Shown here piece after piece: positions 1 through 5,560 of a stretch of 5,606 bases of DNA. The notes beneath the pieces are model-generated. The model was not told the origin of the DNA, searched no databases, and worked only from the letters and a program-made list of their open reading frames with translations. Within the stretch, counting starts at the first letter, position 1. The number at the start of each line of letters is the position of its first letter. A program made the translations under genes and the position numbers. The stretch spans positions 1 to 5,606 of the forward strand of contig CALFRX010000155.1 of assembly GCA_937919295.1 (NCBI GenBank), written 5' to 3'. The DNA is from an uncultured Peptococcaceae bacterium. GTDB taxonomy: Bacteria > Bacillota > Dehalobacteriia > UBA7702.

Positions 1-91
1 TCAATGCGATATTTTGATGACCTGCGCCGTCTTGCTGCCGCTCTCGATGACGTCGGGATAAATGGTTCCCTGGATCAAAATATCGCATTGA
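1..91. repeat. 18-bp perfect inverted repeat (1-18 and 74-91), probable fold-back junction
   Basis: Bases 74-91 read atcaaaatatcgcattga, and the reverse complement of bases 1-18 is identical. The match ends on its inner side at 19/73 and on its outer side only at the window edge, so it may continue. Both copies lie within guaA. The copy at 74-91 encodes, on the minus strand, the expected GuaA segment CDILI. The copy at 1-18 replaces the expected continuation after the TAQVIK segment. The first six or seven bases, ATCAAA(A), would suit both native sequences, which is the short homology expected at a template-switch junction. Confidence 0.9.
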
Positions 92-1032
92 CCGACTTTT
101 TTCGCTTCTTCTTCAAAAACCTTGATGAATTCGGCGCCGATGATTTTTCTTTTCGTTTCCGGGTCGGTAACGCCGGCTAATTTTGCCAAAAAGCGGTCTT
201 TGCAGTTGACCCGGATCAGGTTCATATCGAACTGTTTTTTGAATACCGCTTCCACCTGGTCGCCTTCGTCTTTTCTCAAAAGACCGTGGTCCACGAAGAT
301 GCAGGTGAGGTCGTCACCGATGGCTTTATGGGCGAGGACGGCGGACACAGAGGAATCGACGCCGCCGGAAAGGGCGCAAAGCACTTTTTTACCGGCCATT
401 TTCTTTTTCAGGTTGGCGATACTTGCTCTGGCGAAGGAGCCCATATGCCAATCGCCATGGCAACCGCAGATGTCGTATAAGAATTGGCGGAGCATCTCCT
501 GACCAAAGGGTGTATGCTCTACTTCAGGATGAAACTGCACGCCGTAAAATTGCTTTTCCGCGTGCATCACCGCGGCGTTGGCGCAGGACGCGGTATGGGC
601 GATGGAGACAAATCCCCTCGGCAAAGTGCTTACCTGGTTGGTATGGCTCATCCAGCAGCGATTTTCCTGTTCTATACCTTTGAAAATCGGTGCGTCATGG
701 AGGGTAATGGTCTGGGCGCCGTACTCTCTTTTTTCCACGCGGTCAATGGTGCCGCCCAAAACGTAACTCATGCTCTGTAAGCCATAGCAGATGCCGAGGA
801 CAGGGACGCCGAGGCCGAAGATTTTTTCATCGGGAAGGGGTGCGCCCTCCTCATATGCGTTATAGGGACCGCCGGTAAGGATGATCCCTTTGGGATTTTT
901 CGCTTTGATCGTTTCGATATCCGTATCAAAAGGCAGGATTTCGCAGTATACGTTAGCATCTCTAACCCGGCGGGCGATCAGCTGATTGTACTGCGCTCCG
1001 AAATCTAAAAGGATGACCGTTTCATTTTTCAT
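1..1032 (-). CDS. guaA: GMP synthase (glutamine-hydrolysing), C-terminus broken
   Basis: Converts XMP to GMP in the cytoplasm, using ATP and ammonia released from glutamine; last step of guanine nucleotide synthesis. The class I glutamine amidotransferase domain spans about residues 5-190, with nucleophile Cys82 in GICYG and the His168/Glu170 pair in QFHPE. The ATP pyrophosphatase domain starts near 210, with the P-loop SGGVDSS at 222-228, FVDHGLLRK at 247-254 and YPDVIESG at 325-332. GuaA is normally about 510 residues; this ORF stops at 343. The family continues TAQ-x-IKSHHNVGG, but here IK (339-340) is followed by ISH and a stop. That stop coincides with the inverted repeat at 1-18, so the rest of the ATPase domain and the dimerization domain are missing, probably through a chimeric sequence end. 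AAGGAG (complement of 1040-1045) lies 7 bases before the ATG. It diverges from the exchanger gene. Confidence 0.95.
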   Translation of the reverse strand: MKNETVILLDFGAQYNQLIARRVRDANVYCEILPFDTDIETIKAKNPKGIILTGGPYNAYEEGAPLPDEKIFGLGVPVLGICYGLQSMSYVLGGTIDRVEKREYGAQTITLHDAPIFKGIEQENRCWMSHTNQVSTLPRGFVSIAHTASCANAAVMHAEKQFYGVQFHPEVEHTPFGQEMLRQFLYDICGCHGDWHMGSFARASIANLKKKMAGKKVLCALSGGVDSSVSAVLAHKAIGDDLTCIFVDHGLLRKDEGDQVEAVFKKQFDMNLIRVNCKDRFLAKLAGVTDPETKRKIIGAEFIKVFEEEAKKVGQCDILIQGTIYPDVIESGSKTAQVIKISH

Positions 1033-1076
1033 CGTCTTTCTCCTTTTTCCGTAACTTGCTTGAATTTCATACTAAT

Positions 1077-1105
1077 ATTCTAAAGGAAAGGAACCAATAT
1101 TACAA
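1077..1105 (-). promoter_or_regulatory. Sigma-A-like promoter of guaA
   Basis: On the minus strand, TTGTAA (complement of 1100-1105) is followed after exactly 17 bases by TAGAAT (complement of 1077-1082). Transcription would start near 1070, leaving a leader of about 40 bases before the ATG. That is too short for a purine riboswitch, and no attenuator hairpin is visible. Confidence 0.6.
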
Positions 1106-1125
1106 TAGGAAATAGCAAAAAGAAG

Positions 1126-1154
1126 TGGAAAACAGTGGGGGAAAATGCTATGAT
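1126..1154 (+). promoter_or_regulatory. Extended -10 promoter of the exchanger gene
   Basis: TATGAT at 1149-1154 is preceded by TG at 1146-1147, giving an extended -10 element. A 4/6 match to the -35 box, TGGAAA at 1126-1131, lies 17 bases upstream. The predicted start of transcription near 1161 leaves about 30 bases before the ATG at 1191. This supports 1191 as the gene start, because the longer reading from GTG at 1125 would begin inside the promoter. Confidence 0.55.
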
Positions 1155-1175
1155 GAATTAGTCTTGCATTTGGAT

Positions 1176-1180
1176 GGAGG
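1176..1180 (+). promoter_or_regulatory. Ribosome binding site deciding the exchanger start
   Basis: GGAGG lies 10 bases before the ATG at 1191. No comparable site precedes the GTG at 1125, the other in-frame start considered. The protein from 1191 begins directly with a hydrophobic helix, as expected for the family. Confidence 0.75.
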
Positions 1181-1190
1181 AATTTACCCT

Positions 1191-2144
1191 ATGGCATATG
1201 TGTTGTTGGTAATTGGTTTTATATTGCTGGTCAAAGGCGCCGAATTTGCTGTTTCCGGCGGCGGCGGTCTGGCGGAGCATTTTCGTGTTTCTCCGGTGAT
1301 CATCGGTTTAACGGTCATCGCTTTTGGCACCAGCGCCCCGGAACTGGCGGTAACGGTTACCAGCGCCTTCGGCGGCCAAAGCGGCATTGCCGTAGGCAAC
1401 GTCATCGGTTCCAATATCATCAATCTGCTGCTGGTCGGCGGTCTTGCCGCCGCGGTGGAACCGATGGTAATCCATAAAACACTGATTCGCAGGGATTTTC
1501 TCTTCTCTCTGCTGGCCGCGTTTTTTATCGTAGTTTTGTCGGCCCGTGCCTTTTTCGGCGGCGCGGATTCTTTTGTGATCAATCGTTTTTCCGGCTTTTT
1601 GCTATTAACGGTCTTCGCTCTCTTTATGATCCTTTTGCTGATGGAAGCGAAAAAGGAGAGGGAAACCGGCTATGCGGATGAGGGTATCAAAGAGCGCAGC
1701 CTTTTTTTAAATATCGTGTATACCGCCGGTGGCCTTGCCGGTATTGTTTTTGGTGCTGAACTTGTGGTGGATTCCGCTACGGGTATCGCCGTGGCTTTCG
1801 GTCTCAGCGAGACTTTTATCGGCCTTACCATCGTTTCCTTTGGGACATCCCTGCCGGAGTTGGTCACTTCCGTGGTCGCGGCAAAAAGAGGCAACAATGA
1901 AATCGCCATGGGCAACATCATCGGCTCCAATATTTTCAATATCTTGTTCGTCCTCGGTATTGCGGCAACTCTTGTACCGGTAACGGTACCATCCTATCTG
2001 TTTATCGACAGCGTTCTACTCTGCGTCGTTACCTTGATGGCCATGGGTGTATGCTGGCGCAACCGTTGTATTGCCAGCCGCGACGGCTACCTATTTTTGG
2101 GCATTTATGCCTTTTATTTTGTCTATATCTTTTTCCGTGGCTGA
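1191..2144 (+). CDS. Calcium/sodium antiporter, CaxA/YrbG-type (CaCA superfamily)
   Basis: A predicted inner-membrane cation exchanger of 317 residues, close to the usual bacterial length of about 320. It carries two inverted alpha-repeats. The first has GTSAPEL (46-52) and GNVIGSN (69-75); the second has GTSLPEL (218-224) and GNIIGSN (241-247). In structurally known members of the superfamily the acidic residues of the PE motifs and the neighbouring Ser/Thr/Asn residues form the ion-binding sites, and all are intact here. About ten hydrophobic helices can be drawn, five per half. A charged stretch at 152-170 (KKERE...KER) forms the central loop. The likely role is calcium efflux driven by sodium or proton entry; the ion cannot be decided from sequence. 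It has its own promoter and is divergent from guaA. No terminator follows it, so read-through into the next gene 109 bases on is possible. Confidence 0.93.
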   Translation: MAYVLLVIGFILLVKGAEFAVSGGGGLAEHFRVSPVIIGLTVIAFGTSAPELAVTVTSAFGGQSGIAVGNVIGSNIINLLLVGGLAAAVEPMVIHKTLIRRDFLFSLLAAFFIVVLSARAFFGGADSFVINRFSGFLLLTVFALFMILLLMEAKKERETGYADEGIKERSLFLNIVYTAGGLAGIVFGAELVVDSATGIAVAFGLSETFIGLTIVSFGTSLPELVTSVVAAKRGNNEIAMGNIIGSNIFNILFVLGIAATLVPVTVPSYLFIDSVLLCVVTLMAMGVCWRNRCIASRDGYLFLGIYAFYFVYIFFRG

Positions 2145-2203
2145 CACTCCATGAAAAGTACACAAAAAAATACGCCGATAGGCACCTCTTTCCGGGTAAA
2201 CCA

Positions 2204-2212
2204 TGGTAAAAT
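2204..2212 (+). promoter_or_regulatory. Possible extended -10 element upstream of the phospholipase-like gene
   Basis: TG at 2204-2205, one base, then TAAAAT at 2207-2212 resembles an extended -10 box. No convincing -35 hexamer lies 16-18 bases upstream. A second -10-like TAGAAT lies at 2219-2224. Either could give the gene its own transcript, or it could depend on read-through from the exchanger gene. Confidence 0.3.
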
Positions 2213-2253
2213 GTCCTGTAGAATGTTAAAAATATGTGAGAAATGAGATTTTT

Positions 2254-2805
2254 ATGCTGATACCCAGCCACATCATGGTCGCGGATCATGTGTATGACCA
2301 TATGAAAAAGAATTATGGAGTATCCTTTGCTTATTCATCTTTGATGTACGGCAGCGTTTTGCCGGATATGCGGGAAAAGGCCGAGGGCGCGCACTATGGG
2401 GAACAGTGCTTAAAAAGCATCGCCGTTTTGATTTCCGAGCTGGAAAACGACGATTGCTCCGATTTAAGGCTGTTCAGCCGCCGCATGGGTGAATTGCTTC
2501 ATTATACTGCCGATTACTTCACGGCAGCGCATAATAAAGGCTATATGAAGCGTAATTTACGCCTCCATATGATCTACGAAACAAAGATGCACTTTACTTT
2601 GCAGAAAACGTTAAAGAAATTGGCTTGCGTTTGCCAGCGGACGGATACGGAACCTTTGGCTTACCTGAAATGGCTTCATGAACGGTATGAAGACGAACGC
2701 GGCGGCCTTGGCACGGATCTCAATTATATTTTTGTGGCCTCGGTGGCGGTGACCGTCTCCGTGATGAGCCTTTACTACAGAAAGCAACAAAGCGAAGCCG
2801 CATAA
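2254..2805 (+). CDS. Zinc-dependent phospholipase C family protein
   Basis: A 183-residue protein of the zinc-dependent phospholipase C / S1-P1 nuclease fold. Metal-ligand candidates counted from the ATG at 2254 are His6, Asp38, His47, His83, Asp87, His93, His105 and Glu109. The pattern H-x3-D-x5-H-x11-H-x3-E is nearly that of Bacillus cereus phospholipase C (His118, Asp122, His128, His142, Glu146). The family hydrolyses phospholipid head groups, but this small clostridial-type branch has no settled substrate that I know of. No signal peptide is visible. A hydrophobic stretch at 158-175, followed by RKQQ, could be a C-terminal anchor. The in-frame GTG at 2236 would add six residues (MRNEIF); the ATG is preferred because it gives the compact start MLIPSH, with a weak TGAG site 7 bases before it. 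A strong terminator follows. Confidence 0.8.
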   Translation: MLIPSHIMVADHVYDHMKKNYGVSFAYSSLMYGSVLPDMREKAEGAHYGEQCLKSIAVLISELENDDCSDLRLFSRRMGELLHYTADYFTAAHNKGYMKRNLRLHMIYETKMHFTLQKTLKKLACVCQRTDTEPLAYLKWLHERYEDERGGLGTDLNYIFVASVAVTVSVMSLYYRKQQSEAA

Positions 2806-2828
2806 GTAAAAGAATGGTGAAAAAATAG

Positions 2829-2877
2829 AGAGCGTATCGTTTCATCCTCTTACAGAGGAAAGCGAGACGCTCTTTTT
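2829..2877. terminator. Bidirectional intrinsic terminator between convergent genes
   Basis: AGAGCGT (2829-2835) pairs with ACGCTCT (2867-2873). After an A/G mismatch, TCGTTT (2837-2842) pairs with 2860-2865 with one G-U pair. After a two-base bulge, TCCTCT (2845-2850) pairs with AGAGGA (2854-2859) around a three-base loop. Five Ts (2873-2877) follow on the plus strand. On the minus strand the stem is followed by CTATTTTT, so it can also end the lipoprotein transcript. Confidence 0.85.
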
Positions 2878-2884
2878 ATGTGCT

Positions 2885-3916
2885 TTATTTGGTAAGTGGA
2901 AGGACCTTCGCGGAGAGGGCGCCGTTATTCTCTTCCTGGTAGATTAGTTTGCCGTCGACGATGGAAAAGCCCACGTAGAACTTATTTGTTTTGCCGATAA
3001 AGGCTGTTTCTCCGCTGTCGAGAGCCAACCCGTAGAAAGCGGCGGTTTTAAGGTTGCCTTCGTCGTCGTAGGTATGGTCGGCATAGTAGAGGGTTTGTCC
3101 CTCAATATTGAGATAATTGATCCAGTTGATGCCGGAAAGCAGTGTTTCCGGTTCACCGCCGGCAGTGCTTAAAGCGCGGATGCTGTCGGTTTTATCCTTT
3201 TGGGTTTCGACGAAATAAAGCGTGTCTCCATTTAAAATGAGGTTTCCCAGCCAAATTTCGCTGGTGTAGAGCGTCTCTTTCGCGCTGCCGTCCAGATTGG
3301 CGCGGCATATCTTGTTTTCTTCCGCATAGTAGATGCTGTCCGCGGTAAGATTGACGGATTCCATGGTTTTTTCGGCGGTAAGCAGCGTGATTTGCTTACC
3401 GCTTGCGATATTTACCGCGTAGAGCGCCGCCGCGTCTGCGGCGGTGGCTGCGGCATAGAAGACGGTATCCCCGATGACCCTCATATAGCTGACGGAGGAA
3501 GCGGCGTCAAGATCAAAAAGCCACTCCCTTTTCTCGCCCTTGAGATCAGCGCGGAATATGGCTTCGCTTGATTTGCCGTCGCTGTCATAGGTGATGCCGA
3601 CAAAGTAAAAATAGCCGCCGCTGATGTTCAAAAACTGGATGTAACCGTCAAGCCCGACGATGGCGTCGTCGGCGGCGCCGTTGGCGGAGGTTTTGTATAT
3701 GATATCGTATCCGCCGTCGCTGCCGATATCGTAGAGGGTTTCGCCGTCCGCTGCCGCCAAACCCAAATTGTTGAGATTTGCGTCGCTGTTCCCCTCAGGG
3801 GAAGCGCTCGTTTTCTTTTCCGTGGCGCCGCTATGATCGGTGCAGGCGCAGAATAGGAAAAGCAAAGTGAAGCAGAATAGATAAGTGCATGTAATCAGTA
3901 AACGGTTTTTTTTCAT
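2885..3916 (-). CDS. Lipoprotein with predicted seven-repeat beta-propeller (DUF5050-like)
   Basis: A 343-residue predicted exported protein. Residues 1-24 form a lipoprotein signal peptide: KKNR, a hydrophobic core, then LFCA before Cys25, the likely lipidated residue. A Ser/Thr/Gly/Asn-rich linker (26-50) follows. The rest contains seven copies of a strand motif ending in an aromatic pair, starting near residues 56, 98, 147, 190, 228, 271 and 320, with spacing of 38-49 residues (examples GDTLYFV, GQTLYYA, GDTVFYA). This is the rhythm of a beta-propeller and fits the DUF5050 group, whose function is unknown. Two blades carry a similar acidic turn (TYDSDGK near 109 and TYDDEGN near 282). No enzyme motif is seen; ligand or protein binding at the cell surface is a guess. 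GGAAGGA (complement of 3924-3930) precedes the ATG by 7 bases. The gene is divergent from the hybB-like gene and ends at the shared terminator. Confidence 0.8.
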   Translation of the reverse strand: MKKNRLLITCTYLFCFTLLFLFCACTDHSGATEKKTSASPEGNSDANLNNLGLAAADGETLYDIGSDGGYDIIYKTSANGAADDAIVGLDGYIQFLNISGGYFYFVGITYDSDGKSSEAIFRADLKGEKREWLFDLDAASSVSYMRVIGDTVFYAAATAADAAALYAVNIASGKQITLLTAEKTMESVNLTADSIYYAEENKICRANLDGSAKETLYTSEIWLGNLILNGDTLYFVETQKDKTDSIRALSTAGGEPETLLSGINWINYLNIEGQTLYYADHTYDDEGNLKTAAFYGLALDSGETAFIGKTNKFYVGFSIVDGKLIYQEENNGALSAKVLPLTK

Positions 3917-3940
3917 TGCGCTGTCCTTCCCTGAAACTCT

Positions 3941-3996
3941 GTTATATCTTCGACAGTGACGGCTTTTTTCCTATAAAAACATGAAAAAACCATCAA
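3941..3996 (-). promoter_or_regulatory. Weak candidate promoter elements for the lipoprotein gene
   Basis: On the minus strand, TATAAC (complement of 3941-3946) is a 5/6 match to a -10 box but has only an A-rich run at the -35 position. TTGATG (complement of 3991-3996) resembles a -35 box, but its best partner, TATAGG (complement of 3970-3975), is only 15 bases away. Neither is convincing. The contrast with the perfect promoter facing the other way suggests weak or activator-dependent expression. Confidence 0.25.
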
Positions 3997-4031
3997 CCGT
4001 TACTTTTGCTGTTTTGCGTTTTTCCTACTTC

Positions 4032-4060
4032 TTGACACAACTGGAAGGATCCAGTATAAT
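4032..4060 (+). promoter_or_regulatory. Perfect-consensus sigma-A promoter of the hybB-like/tatA operon
   Basis: TTGACA at 4032-4037 and TATAAT at 4055-4060 are both exact consensus hexamers separated by the optimal 17 bases. Transcription should begin near 4067, giving a leader of about 40 purine-rich bases before the ATG at 4107. An unregulated promoter of this quality would be very strong, so control by a repressor is likely (see the palindrome within its spacer). Confidence 0.92.
4040..4055. promoter_or_regulatory. Palindromic operator candidate inside the promoter spacer
   Basis: ACTGGA (4040-4045) and TCCAGT (4050-4055) are perfect inverted arms around AGGA. The site fills most of the spacer between the -35 and -10 boxes, and its last base is the first T of TATAAT. 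A dimeric repressor bound here would block RNA polymerase. I do not recognise the site as that of a named regulator family. Confidence 0.5.
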
Positions 4061-4106
4061 CATTATTTAAGATAAACGACGGTGGAGAGGGAAGGGGAAA
4101 AAGAAC

Positions 4107-5264
4107 ATGCTTGATTACAATATGCGGTGGAACAAAAAAACCACGATTCGTTTTACCTTTGGCCGTCTCTGCCTCCTCGGTCTTGCCGTGATTGGTTTCG
4201 TGCTGATGATTTACCGTCTCATCAACGGTCTCGGCGCCACCACCCATTTATCCGACAGCTGGCCCTGGGGTTTTTGGCTCTGCTGCAATATGATTTTGAG
4301 TGCCGTCGGTTCCTGCGGTTTCGCCGTGGCTTTGCTTGCTTATGTGTTTCATATTCCGCAATATCAGCCTTTGGCCCGCCGATCTTTACTCCTTTCGTTT
4401 CTCTGCTATCTACTTGTATTTTTGATCTTTTTTATGGATTTGGGGCGCTGGGATCAGTTTTATTGGATTTTCGTTTCCGCGGCCTGGACGTCTCCGCTCT
4501 ACGAAGCGGTCATCTGCCTGGTCCTTGGCCTTATTGTGCAGGTATTTCAGCTGCTGGAGGTATGGGGCGACCGTTACAAACCATGGGTGAAACTGATGGC
4601 ACGGTTTTTTCTGCCCTTTTTCGTTCTTTTAGCCTGCGTGCTCCCTTTTGGCCAGCAGGCGGCTTACGGCGCGCTTTACCTTGCAATGCCGGGAAAGCTC
4701 CATGTTATTTGGTATTCAGCGTTTTTACCCTGGGCTTTTTTGATTACTTCATTTTACGGTGGACTTTGCTTCATTGCCCTGGAATACCATCTCAGCAATC
4801 GCTATTTCCGGGAAAAATCCGATCATGATATGATCGGCGGCGTCTTGCGCATTGCCGGCGCGGCAATGGCGGTTTACCTTGTGCTGAAAGGGATCGACCT
4901 TTCTTTGCGCGGTGTTTGGGGCGAAGTTTTTGTCGGCAGCGCCGCGGGGAATCTGTTCCTTTTGGAAATCGTTGCTGGTGTCGTAATACCGCTGGCGCTG
5001 ACCTTGACCCCTTTGGGGGAAAAACCCAAATGCCAGGTGATTGCCGCGGTCTGCGGTATTTTCGGCATGGTGTTGAACCGCATAAATTGTGTCTTCACTG
5101 CCATGGTGGATCATGCCGGTACGTTTTATTTTCCTTCCGGCAGTGAAATCGGCATTGTCCTCGGCATGATTGCTTTTGTCCTTGTTTTGTATCTCTTTTT
5201 CGTAGAAAACCTGCCGGTTTTCCGAAATAAAGAAGATAAAAAGCCCGAAATCGTGATTCGATAA
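4107..5264 (+). CDS. HybB/NrfD-family integral membrane subunit, probably quinone-reactive
   Basis: A 385-residue protein with about ten hydrophobic helices, close to the length of E. coli HybB, the menaquinone-reactive membrane subunit of hydrogenase-2. HybB-like signatures are RLINGLGATTHLSDSWPWG (37-55), DLGR (111-114) and VLNRINCVFTAM (322-333). Such subunits pass electrons between the quinone pool and a periplasmic iron-sulfur subunit; they bind no heme themselves. The fifth/sixth helix region reads GQQAAYG (182-188), where from memory HybB proteins carry HQSSLG, so the usual His is replaced. No hydrogenase, iron-sulfur or molybdopterin subunit lies in the window, so its partner is unknown. 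The ATG is preceded by AAGGGG at 4092-4097 with 9-base spacing. tatA begins 30 bases after the stop, implying cotranscription from the strong promoter at 4032. Whether it serves hydrogenase, polysulfide or other reductase chemistry cannot be decided here. Confidence 0.85.
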   Translation: MLDYNMRWNKKTTIRFTFGRLCLLGLAVIGFVLMIYRLINGLGATTHLSDSWPWGFWLCCNMILSAVGSCGFAVALLAYVFHIPQYQPLARRSLLLSFLCYLLVFLIFFMDLGRWDQFYWIFVSAAWTSPLYEAVICLVLGLIVQVFQLLEVWGDRYKPWVKLMARFFLPFFVLLACVLPFGQQAAYGALYLAMPGKLHVIWYSAFLPWAFLITSFYGGLCFIALEYHLSNRYFREKSDHDMIGGVLRIAGAAMAVYLVLKGIDLSLRGVWGEVFVGSAAGNLFLLEIVAGVVIPLALTLTPLGEKPKCQVIAAVCGIFGMVLNRINCVFTAMVDHAGTFYFPSGSEIGIVLGMIAFVLVLYLFFVENLPVFRNKEDKKPEIVIR

Positions 5265-5270
5265 GCGGGC
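5243..5270 (+). other. RNA hairpin spanning the hybB-like stop codon, ahead of the tatA ribosome site
   Basis: GCCCG (5243-5247) pairs with CGGGC (5266-5270). Inside, ATCG (5250-5253) pairs with CGAT (5259-5262) around a five-base loop. The TAA stop (5262-5264) lies in the stem and internal loop, and the structure ends 9 bases before the tatA AAGGAGG. No U-tract follows, so it is not a terminator. It could protect the tatA transcript or influence its relative expression. Confidence 0.45.
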
Positions 5271-5294
5271 ATCCTTACGAAGGAGGTTGTTATT

Positions 5295-5540
5295 ATGAGA
5301 ATTGGTATTTGGGAAATCCTCCTCATTATCGTGCTTGTCCTGATTCTCTTCGGCGGCGCGAAGCTGGCCGGTGTCGGCAAGTCCCTAGGCCGCGGCATCA
5401 AAGAGTTCAAAGAAGAAATCCACAGTGATGAGGAAAAAGCTCCCGCCGTCCATGAAGAAGCTGTAAAAGCCGGTGAAGGCAATGCGGAAGAATCGGCGGC
5501 AGATAACACGGAAACAGAAAAAAAAGCAAACGAAGAATAA
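5295..5540 (+). CDS. tatA: Twin-arginine translocase subunit TatA/TatE
   Basis: An 81-residue Tat export component that assembles with TatC to move folded, cofactor-bearing proteins across the membrane. The layout is typical: a short N-terminal helix (about 5-20) with a polar residue, Glu7; the FG hinge (Phe19-Gly20); an amphipathic helix, AKLAGVGKSLGRGIKEFKEE (22-41); and a disordered acidic Glu/Ala-rich tail (42-81). The length and the lack of a TatB-style extended helix favour TatA/E. A textbook AAGGAGG (5280-5286) sits 8 bases before the ATG, so translation should be strong, as fits a subunit needed in excess. It follows the hybB-like gene by 30 bases, and its stop codon overlaps the minus-strand terminator at 5536-5560. 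No tatC is present in the window. The pairing suggests support for export of the redox partners of the HybB-like protein, which is inference. Confidence 0.92.
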   Translation: MRIGIWEILLIIVLVLILFGGAKLAGVGKSLGRGIKEFKEEIHSDEEKAPAVHEEAVKAGEGNAEESAADNTETEKKANEE

Positions 5541-5560
5541 AAAGCCTCTTGATAAAGGCT
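5536..5560 (-). terminator. Intrinsic terminator of a convergent gene beyond the right edge
   Basis: Read on the minus strand, AGCCT pairs with AGGCT (complements of 5556-5560 and 5543-5547). A T-G wobble and a T-A pair extend the stem to seven pairs around the loop ATCA, and TTTTATT (complement of 5536-5542) follows. On the plus strand the wobble becomes a C/A mismatch and no T-run follows, so the element points left. It overlaps the tatA stop codon and implies a minus-strand gene ending within or just past 5561-5606. Confidence 0.7.

Noticed and set aside
122..780. Several plus-strand open frames opposite guaA
   Set aside because: They overlap a clearly conserved GuaA reading, have no ribosome sites and have low-complexity or unfamiliar composition.
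1033..1076. Purine riboswitch upstream of guaA
   Set aside because: The leader from the predicted promoter is only about 40 bases, and no three-way junction or terminator hairpin is present.
2200..2207. ACCATGGT palindrome upstream of the phospholipase-like gene
   Set aside because: Eight bases with no extension of symmetry; too short to claim as an operator.
3961..3991. A/T-rich inverted repeat (GGCTTTTTT ... AAAAAACC) in the lipoprotein upstream region
   Set aside because: The pairing is almost all A-T with a bulge, and is expected by chance in such A/T-rich intergenic DNA; it is not placed as a terminator for any gene.
4127..4828. 233-codon plus-strand frame inside the hybB-like gene
   Set aside because: It is a +2 frame shadow. 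The main frame has clear HybB-like motifs, ten helices and a good ribosome site, while this one has no recognisable domain.
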